This document shows, in pieces, positions 58,558 to 64,000 of a stretch of 64,000 bases of DNA. The notes beneath the pieces are model-generated. The model was not told where the DNA came from and made no database searches. It was given only the letters and a program-made list of their open reading frames with translations. This DNA is from Deltaproteobacteria bacterium (GTDB taxonomy: Bacteria > Desulfobacterota > Binatia > UBA1149 > JAJCZL01). Within the stretch, counting starts at the first letter, position 1; every line of letters begins with the position of its first letter. Position numbers and translations under genes: made by a program. The stretch lies in the NCBI GenBank assembly GCA_029262415.1, contig JAJCZL010000078.1:1-64000 (forward strand). The letters are read 5' to 3'.

Positions 58558-60153
58558 TCAAGCGCCAGGTCGCCCGTTGTCTCGCTCCCAAGCGCGGAGT
58601 CTGATGTAGATCAGAAGCATGAGCAGGCCGATCATCAGGATGGAGCCGTACAGTTCCAGCCGACGGGTTTTATAATCCTCGCGTGCAGTGTCGATGAAGC
58701 CTGCCATTTCGGCGGCGACGGCGTCGCCTTCGCCGGCTATCTCGGCGAAGCGGTCACGGTCGAAGGCGTGAATGGTCGACCTGGAACGCTTGAGCGCGTC
58801 GCCGAGGCGCTCGAGTCCGGCTTCCATTGGTTCGACGTCGAGTCCGCGCTTGGCGAGGCGCTCGATCTCGTGCTCAGCCTGTTCAGCGGCCGCAGACATG
58901 GATGCAATCTTCAGGAAGAATTTTTCGGCGGTGGCTGAACACTCCTTCTCGGGAGTGGAGAATTTGTCGTGGCAGCTCACACAAAGCTTGCTTTTGCTCG
59001 GGTCGAGCATCGAGTCGGAAGTTTTTGAGATGTCGTGATTGCCGTGGCACGTCACGCACTCCGACCACCCATGCTTGTCGAAGGCGTCTTTGTGGTTACT
59101 GCCGTCGAACAGCATCGCGTTGGCTGCATGACAGCTCCGGCAGGCATATGAGGCCACGCCGCTTTCTGCGGACGCCGATGTGTGGCCTCCGTGGCAATCG
59201 TTGCATGTCGCCGCTGCTAGGTCACCGCGCTCCATCAGAGCACGATCGTGAACGCTTCCGCGATATTCTTCGACCTGGTCGGTTGGGACCGGGGTTCCGT
59301 CGGCAAGTACAAACCCTTTCATGACCTCCGCGTCACTGTGGCAGGTGCCGCATGTTGCCGCGACGTTGGTCGGATGCGTCGATGACAACGGATTGGATGG
59401 CGAAAGGATTCCGTGAACGCCGTGGCAGCTTAAACACTGTGCGGCACGGCTGTCTTTGCCGTCCATTAGGACCAGGCCATGACGGCTCGTACGAAACTTG
59501 CTCAGCTGGTCGGTAGGCAGTTTGGGGGCGAGTCGTTGCATGACGGCTGCATCGGCGTGACACCCGCCGCAGAACTCGGGGATCCAGCTGCGGTCTTCGG
59601 TCCGCCGTTTCTGACTTGTGGGCCAGGAGGGCGGAAAATCATGGCCCATGTCCTCATGCGGGTCTCCGCCGTGGCAACCGGCACAAGAGATCCCATCTCG
59701 AAGGTGGACGTCGGAGGCGTAGTTGCGCAGGTTGAGGTGAAGTGGAGACTCTTGTGCTGCAGGATCGAGTGAGAAAAGTTGGTCGGGACCCTGACTCTCG
59801 TAGTCGGTGTGACACAGGAAACAGTTATCCGAGAGGACGATTTCGAGCTTGTCAGAGTTAAATCCGGCTCCCAGAATGGTCGCAATGTGTTCGGCCGAAG
59901 TGATCATCTCGTTCGCAACGGCATCATCGAGCAAGGATTTGACCCGCGTCGGCAGTGCTGCGAGCTGCTCACGCGTCTCTTCAGTCAGGACGGGGCGCCC
60001 TGCGTCGTCTTTAGAGGCGATCAGCGCGGTCAACGCTTCGCTGACCGTACTGATCGCCTCTCCTTCGTCGGCCCGCGCCGGTGATACAGGGGCGAGTACG
60101 CTCCAGAGCACGACGGCGACAGCCGCCACAAGCTTTCGCGGCACGGCGTTCAT
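58558..60153 (-). CDS. Nonahaem cytochrome c, membrane-anchored
   Basis: A 531-residue exported protein. Signal peptide ends at SPARA. Nine CxxCH haem sites start at residues 111, 157, 195, 240, 268, 317, 338, 366 and 391. A helical segment follows (about 408-495), and one membrane helix, SILMIGLLMLLIYI, lies near 504-517 with a basic cytoplasmic tail. The haem domain would face the periplasm. It overlaps cytochrome b by four bases and has no cytochrome c1 or f nearby, so it probably acts as the cytochrome subunit of the quinol-oxidising complex. ATG 60153 used; the frame is open upstream inside cytochrome b. Confidence 0.9.
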   Translation of the reverse strand: MNAVPRKLVAAVAVVLWSVLAPVSPARADEGEAISTVSEALTALIASKDDAGRPVLTEETREQLAALPTRVKSLLDDAVANEMITSAEHIATILGAGFNSDKLEIVLSDNCFLCHTDYESQGPDQLFSLDPAAQESPLHLNLRNYASDVHLRDGISCAGCHGGDPHEDMGHDFPPSWPTSQKRRTEDRSWIPEFCGGCHADAAVMQRLAPKLPTDQLSKFRTSRHGLVLMDGKDSRAAQCLSCHGVHGILSPSNPLSSTHPTNVAATCGTCHSDAEVMKGFVLADGTPVPTDQVEEYRGSVHDRALMERGDLAAATCNDCHGGHTSASAESGVASYACRSCHAANAMLFDGSNHKDAFDKHGWSECVTCHGNHDISKTSDSMLDPSKSKLCVSCHDKFSTPEKECSATAEKFFLKIASMSAAAEQAEHEIERLAKRGLDVEPMEAGLERLGDALKRSRSTIHAFDRDRFAEIAGEGDAVAAEMAGFIDTAREDYKTRRLELYGSILMIGLLMLLIYIRLRAWERDNGRPGA

Positions 60154-61535
60154 CCGTTTCGTTCCGCACTTGCCGTCGAGGAGAAGAAACCCCCAGCCAG
60201 TGCAAGGCCCAGTGCAATCGCCGCCGTCGAAGCGCCGGCAACAAGGTAGGAGAACCCGAGAATGCCGTGACCGAAGGCGTGCAAGACCGCTGCGAGGCTC
60301 AGAATGTAGTAGTGGTGGCCATGCCGGATTGCCCGGAACGCGCTGAACACGGCCGCGACTGCGAGCACGGCCCACGCCGACCACCGAGCAGTGATCAACG
60401 CCGCAGCTTCGTCGTGCGCGCCTTCAGGCGCGCCGATGTCCCAGGCCTTGAGGGTGAGGAACAACAGGAAGTAGGCTGCCGCAAAGGCCAGATCGGTGAA
60501 CATCGGCGACGGGCGGTTGTTTCGAGCGCTTTTGTCCAACCAGGGGATCGCGGCCCAAAACACCATGAGCACGCTGACCAGCAGCAGGCAGAGCTGCGGA
60601 CCTTCCAGTCCGAGCAGGTGGGGCGGAAACTCCTTGAGGAGTTGGTAGACCCACAGAAAGTACCACTCGGGCTTGATGCCTGGGTAAGCCGGCATCAACG
60701 GATCGGCCTTGACGCCCAGTTCCCAGTCGACTCCCGGCAGCCCAGGTCCGTAGGGCACGAACACCGCGAGGCTCAGCAGTACCAGCAAGCAGCCTAGCCA
60801 CAGCAGCAAGTCGCGAACCGCGAAGGACGGGAAAAACGGCATGCCGGGCGGCGCCTTTGTGGAGCCTACCGGTAAGGCCATTCCCTGGCGCTGTACGAAC
60901 AGAAGGTGCGATCCGATTAGCGCGATCGCCGCCAGAGGCAATATCACGACGTGCAGCGCGAAGAACCGGTAAAGCGTTGCGATGCTGACGTCGGGCCCGC
61001 CGCGTAGCACCTCGAGGATCCACTCGCCCACCAAGGGGACTGACTTGACCGAGTCGGTCCCGACCACCGTGGCGAAATAGGCAAGCTCGTTCCAGGGGAG
61101 TAGATAGCCGGAAAAGCCAAAGCCGAGGCTGATCGCGAACAGCAGGTAGCCGCTCACCCAGGTCAGTTCGCGCGGCGGCCGATAGGCTTTGAGGACAAGC
61201 ACGCTGAACATGTGAATTACCAGCGACACGATCATCAGATGGGCGCTCCAACAGTGGATGGAGCGGATCAGCCAGCCGAAGGGAACCTTGGTAGTAATGT
61301 ACCGGATGCTTTCGTAGGAGGTGGCTTCGCCGGCCTGGTAGTACATCAGCAGAAGGATGCCGGTAGCGATTTGGATAGCAAAGAAAAAGAGCGTTGCACC
61401 ACCGAGAAAGTACCAAACCATCGAGTGCGCCCCGATTGGGACCTCTTTATGGCTGAGAAACTGAAACAGTGGTTCCAGCTGGTAGCGGTCTTCCAGCCAC
61501 GCGCGGAGCCCTGTCGAAGTACGGGCCGGCTTCAT
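60150..61535 (-). CDS. Cytochrome b of a bc-type quinol oxidase complex
   Basis: A 461-residue membrane protein joining cytochrome b6-like and subunit IV-like parts. Likely haem ligands are His94 and His108 in helix B and His195 and His210 in helix D. The 15-residue spacing in helix D is the b6 type. The quinol-oxidation PEWY motif is in KPEWYFLWVYQLL. The usual b6 Cys for covalent haem is Phe (YFLGG). The C-terminal third adds further helices (SAWAVLAVAAVFSAF and TAAIALGLALAGGFF). It overlaps the Rieske gene by four bases. Confidence 0.93.
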   Translation of the reverse strand: MKPARTSTGLRAWLEDRYQLEPLFQFLSHKEVPIGAHSMVWYFLGGATLFFFAIQIATGILLLMYYQAGEATSYESIRYITTKVPFGWLIRSIHCWSAHLMIVSLVIHMFSVLVLKAYRPPRELTWVSGYLLFAISLGFGFSGYLLPWNELAYFATVVGTDSVKSVPLVGEWILEVLRGGPDVSIATLYRFFALHVVILPLAAIALIGSHLLFVQRQGMALPVGSTKAPPGMPFFPSFAVRDLLLWLGCLLVLLSLAVFVPYGPGLPGVDWELGVKADPLMPAYPGIKPEWYFLWVYQLLKEFPPHLLGLEGPQLCLLLVSVLMVFWAAIPWLDKSARNNRPSPMFTDLAFAAAYFLLFLTLKAWDIGAPEGAHDEAAALITARWSAWAVLAVAAVFSAFRAIRHGHHYYILSLAAVLHAFGHGILGFSYLVAGASTAAIALGLALAGGFFSSTASAERNG

Positions 61536-61978
61536 GCTGACTCTTGGTGGACAAATACGTTGCCGGCACCGTCCTTCTTGACTATGTAGCGCCCGAGAGG
61601 CCTCGGTGGGGGGCCGGAAATGACGCGCCCCTGCTCGTCAAAACGTGCGTTGTGGCACGCGCACCAGACCACCGACTCCTTCGGAACGTACTGCACTGTG
61701 CAGCCCTCATGCGTGCACCTGGCGTCAAGTGCGCGCAGGTTTCGGTCGCCGTCGCGAAAGACCAAAATCCGTTTGCCCGCCGCCGACACGATTGTAAACG
61801 CCTCGCGCTCGATGCGTTCGGTTGCACTCGGGCTCAACCGCACCGGCCCGCTGCGGACCGGCGGGGGCGGGGGTTTGAGATAACTCAGAACGGGATACAG
61901 CACGCTGCCGATCCAGCCCAACGTTGCCACGCCAAGCAAGCCGTCGAGGAAGCTACGCCGTGTATAGTCGCCGATCAC
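61532..61978 (-). CDS. Rieske iron-sulfur protein
   Basis: A 148-residue protein with a Tat-type N-terminus (TRRSFLDGLLGVATLG) that anchors it, and a Rieske domain. Cluster ligands are in CTHEGC and CACHNARF, two Cys and two His. The GPPPRPLGRYIVKKDG strand completes the fold. It takes electrons from quinol and passes them to the haem subunit. GTG start. Confidence 0.95.
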   Translation of the reverse strand: MIGDYTRRSFLDGLLGVATLGWIGSVLYPVLSYLKPPPPPVRSGPVRLSPSATERIEREAFTIVSAAGKRILVFRDGDRNLRALDARCTHEGCTVQYVPKESVVWCACHNARFDEQGRVISGPPPRPLGRYIVKKDGAGNVFVHQESA

Positions 61979-62039
61979 ATGTCACCCGCAGTGGTTGTCG
62001 ACAGCGCGACCGGCAAAGCGCCGACGTTGCGGTCCCTTG

Positions 62040-62465
62040 TTACTTAGTTAGAGAGAGAACGTAGTCGACGGTTGCGGAGATTTCGGCCGCACTGAGCTTT
62101 TCGGCATAGGACTTCATGCGAGTCTTCCCGGTCTTCTCGTCCTTAAGGCCTTCGGTGACAGCCTTGATCATATCTTCGCGACAGAACTTGGCGACGACCT
62201 CAGGGGCGGTCAAGTCTTGCACGTGCAGCTTGCTTCCGGCCTTGGTTTTGCCTTTGCCGTCCTCACCATGGCACGACTTACAGTTCTTAGTCCAAAGTGT
62301 GGTTGCGTCAATAGCCGGGGCGTTCTTGGTGGCAACGGCCTCGACGGCGTCTGCCGCCGAAGCGGGCTGTGCGGATAACCCGAGCACGACCAAACCAGAG
62401 AGCGTAACGAGGGTGAATAGTGTGGTCGACGCTAGGGGCGGGATGCGGGTAGCGGAAGTTTTCAT
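62040..62465 (-). CDS. Monohaem class I cytochrome c
   Basis: A 141-residue periplasmic protein with a signal peptide (TLVTLSGLVVLGLSAQPASA). One haem site, NCKSCHGEDGKGKTKAG, with a likely Met ligand in TRMKSYAEKL. It would carry electrons between complexes. Its ATG overlaps the stop of the barrel gene and it lies 61 bases before the Rieske gene. Confidence 0.92.
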   Translation of the reverse strand: MKTSATRIPPLASTTLFTLVTLSGLVVLGLSAQPASAADAVEAVATKNAPAIDATTLWTKNCKSCHGEDGKGKTKAGSKLHVQDLTAPEVVAKFCREDMIKAVTEGLKDEKTGKTRMKSYAEKLSAAEISATVDYVLSLTK

Positions 62466-64000
62466 CAGAATTGAGTCTCCAGTGAAAGTGTTACGATTGA
62501 GGCCTCGTAGTCGTCCCGGCCACCGGCCAAAACCTCGTCGTTGGTAATATATGCGTAGTTAAAACGCACACGGTTGTGCTCACCCAGCCGACGGTTTAAC
62601 CCCAAAGATACTCCGTGTTCTTCGGAATCCGAGCCATAGGGTTGACTGAACGCGGAATTGTCCGTGTAGTTGTCAGCCTTGTACAAGAAGTAGCGGGCCT
62701 GCACTTCGGTATCCTCGTTGAGAGCTATACCGGAGACCAGCGTCGCGTTCCAATAGTCGTTATTAAAGTCGGTTACCAGTCCGGTTGCTGAGCCTGTCAG
62801 TGTGTCTGCGGGGGTGTCGGTCTGACTTTCCGCATAGGCCACATCGGCCTGCACGTATGCGTTGGTGAGCGGGTTCCACGTGGCGTTTAGCCCGATCAGG
62901 TTACTATCGATCTCGGCGCTCTCGACCCTTTGTAAAAGGTCCGACCGGTTCAATACTTCCGTCCTCACGCGATCATAGCGGATGGTCATGCGTAGGTCAT
63001 CCCGGGCGGTCCAAGCGACACGAACGTCTCCGGAATGGGTGCGGCGGTCGAGGTCGCGCAGGAAGGCAGGGAAGCGGTCGCTGCTGTTGTTGGCGGTGGA
63101 GTCGATCGGGTGATCATAGTCCGTCTCGCGCTCGCCGTAGCGGTAACGCGCGGCCACGTTGACCCGGCGGTGCGGATACCAAACCGACCCCAGCGTATAG
63201 CGTTGGTCGCGCGTATCGCGGTCGGATGTACGATCGATGTCCACGGTGGAGGTGGCCGTCTCCGTCTCAGTCTCGCTAAGATCGCCGTCGGTTTGTTCGA
63301 ATTCTCCGCGCAGGAACCAAACCCAATTGTCGATGCCGGTATAGCGGAACTCAAGCCGCTGCGCGAGTATCGATGTATCGCTCTTGCTTGAAACCGCCAG
63401 TTCCTCCTGGGCGGTGGTCAGTGTCGGCGGGAAGCCGACGGTGGTTTTGCTGAAGTCACTCGCCGCCCAAGTGTCTTCGCCTTCGACCCGCACTGCCGCA
63501 ATTGCCTTTAGCGAATCGGTCACCTGCAGCATGAGGTTAACCGAGCCGACCTGACGTTTGAGCTCAGTTGCGCCGACCAGATCGATGAACCCCTCATCTA
63601 AGATCTGACGGTTGGCGAATAGCGGGTCGAAACCCGCGTTGAAGGAGTTGCCGTAGATACGCGTCCCCGCCAGATCGTTCTTTACCTTGGTGTAGGAATA
63701 CGCGGTCGACAGGATCGCCTTTTGCTCGTTGAAGCTCGAACTTGAGGAGACGTAACCGTGGTAGAGGTCGGTGGAAACCATATCGCGATGGGTCAGGAAG
63801 CGGTCCGGCCCGATCTCGTTGGGCCGCCGGCGCGCGTTTCGTGAGTTGTTGAGATCCGAGCTTTCGTAGCGCAGGCCGAGCCCGAGTTCGGTGTTGCCCA
63901 AGGTATGCGAACCCGACAGTTTGACGATGTCGCGCTCCTCATCGACGTCGAGGAAGGTCGGGACGATATTGCGCGTACCTGATGTGCCGGTCAGATTGGT
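62465..64000 (-). CDS. Outer-membrane beta-barrel, MtrB/PioB-like (5' end outside window)
   Basis: At least 511 codons, open to the right edge, so the start is missing. Repeated amphipathic strands ending in aromatic residues, for example RVNVAARYRYGERETDYDHP, DLRMTIRYDRVRTEV and TEVQARYFLYKADNY, mark a barrel. The final residue is Phe (SLETQF), as for outer-membrane proteins. PioB/MtrB barrels hold multihaem cytochromes across the outer membrane. A cytochrome could lie beyond the edge. A general porin is the alternative. Confidence 0.78.
   Translation of the reverse strand, partial: TNLTGTSGTRNIVPTFLDVDEERDIVKLSGSHTLGNTELGLGLRYESSDLNNSRNARRRPNEIGPDRFLTHRDMVSTDLYHGYVSSSSSFNEQKAILSTAYSYTKVKNDLAGTRIYGNSFNAGFDPLFANRQILDEGFIDLVGATELKRQVGSVNLMLQVTDSLKAIAAVRVEGEDTWAASDFSKTTVGFPPTLTTAQEELAVSSKSDTSILAQRLEFRYTGIDNWVWFLRGEFEQTDGDLSETETETATSTVDIDRTSDRDTRDQRYTLGSVWYPHRRVNVAARYRYGERETDYDHPIDSTANNSSDRFPAFLRDLDRRTHSGDVRVAWTARDDLRMTIRYDRVRTEVLNRSDLLQRVESAEIDSNLIGLNATWNPLTNAYVQADVAYAESQTDTPADTLTGSATGLVTDFNNDYWNATLVSGIALNEDTEVQARYFLYKADNYTDNSAFSQPYGSDSEEHGVSLGLNRRLGEHNRVRFNYAYITNDEVLAGGRDDYEASIVTLSLETQF

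Overview
The window looks like a chromosomal segment from a GC-rich, Gram-negative, deltaproteobacteria-like organism, perhaps Myxococcota, Desulfobacterota or the Binatota-type lineages. This is inference from gene content: myxobacterial Cys-rich (DUF4215) repeats, an animal-type haem peroxidase, a multihaem cytochrome operon with an outer-membrane barrel, many GTG starts and ATGA-type overlaps. No rRNA, tRNA, CRISPR array, transposase, integrase or phage gene was seen. Coding density is high and most genes are housekeeping.

Layout. 1-8.9 kb: a flavin reductase-like gene, a VOC protein on the minus strand, then the tightly packed run valS-nadC-birA-coaX and an EF-G paralogue whose catalytic His is replaced by Gln. 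9-14.4 kb: exported animal-type haem peroxidase, a 3-Cys ferredoxin, a Zn-peptidase/ATP-grasp pair, and a convergent beta-CASP nuclease. 14.6-22 kb: mdh-sucC-sucD-ndk, rlmN, a lipid kinase, mtnP and a PfkB kinase. 22.1-29.7 kb: a membrane glycosyltransferase, ugd, a UDP-xylose synthase, a second sugar-nucleotide epimerase, lepA, lepB and pdxH. 29.9-34.4 kb: one 1504-residue secreted protein with 30 Cys-rich repeats. 34.5-44.2 kb: a PyrR-type attenuation leader and pyrR-pyrB-pyrC-carA-carB-recG. 44.2-47.5 kb: a cohesin-like lipoprotein, TerC and a CorA/ZntB transporter. 47.6-50.2 kb: an HpnR-like B12 radical SAM protein and lipA. 50.3-56.1 kb: aminotransferase, hom, thrC, an ApgM-family protein that is the likely homoserine kinase, and a GlpX-like protein that has lost nearly all catalytic residues. 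56.4-58.5 kb: an uncharacterised lipocalin-like protein and an enoyl-CoA hydratase. 58.5-64 kb, minus strand: an outer-membrane barrel (cut by the window end), a small cytochrome c, a Rieske protein, cytochrome b and a nonahaem cytochrome c.

How the genes work together. The pyr genes cover UMP precursor synthesis from bicarbonate to dihydroorotate under PyrR-type control. hom-thrC plus the ApgM-like protein make threonine from aspartate semialdehyde without a classical ThrB. ugd and uxs make UDP-glucuronate and UDP-xylose, probably for a surface polysaccharide. The minus-strand redox operon looks like a quinol oxidase complex in which a nonahaem cytochrome takes the place of cytochrome c1/f, linked to a porin-like barrel. 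This operon, the degenerate GlpX protein coupled to threonine genes, and the peptidase/ATP-grasp pair are the best candidates for undescribed biology. All calls come from reading sequence by eye; no database search was run.
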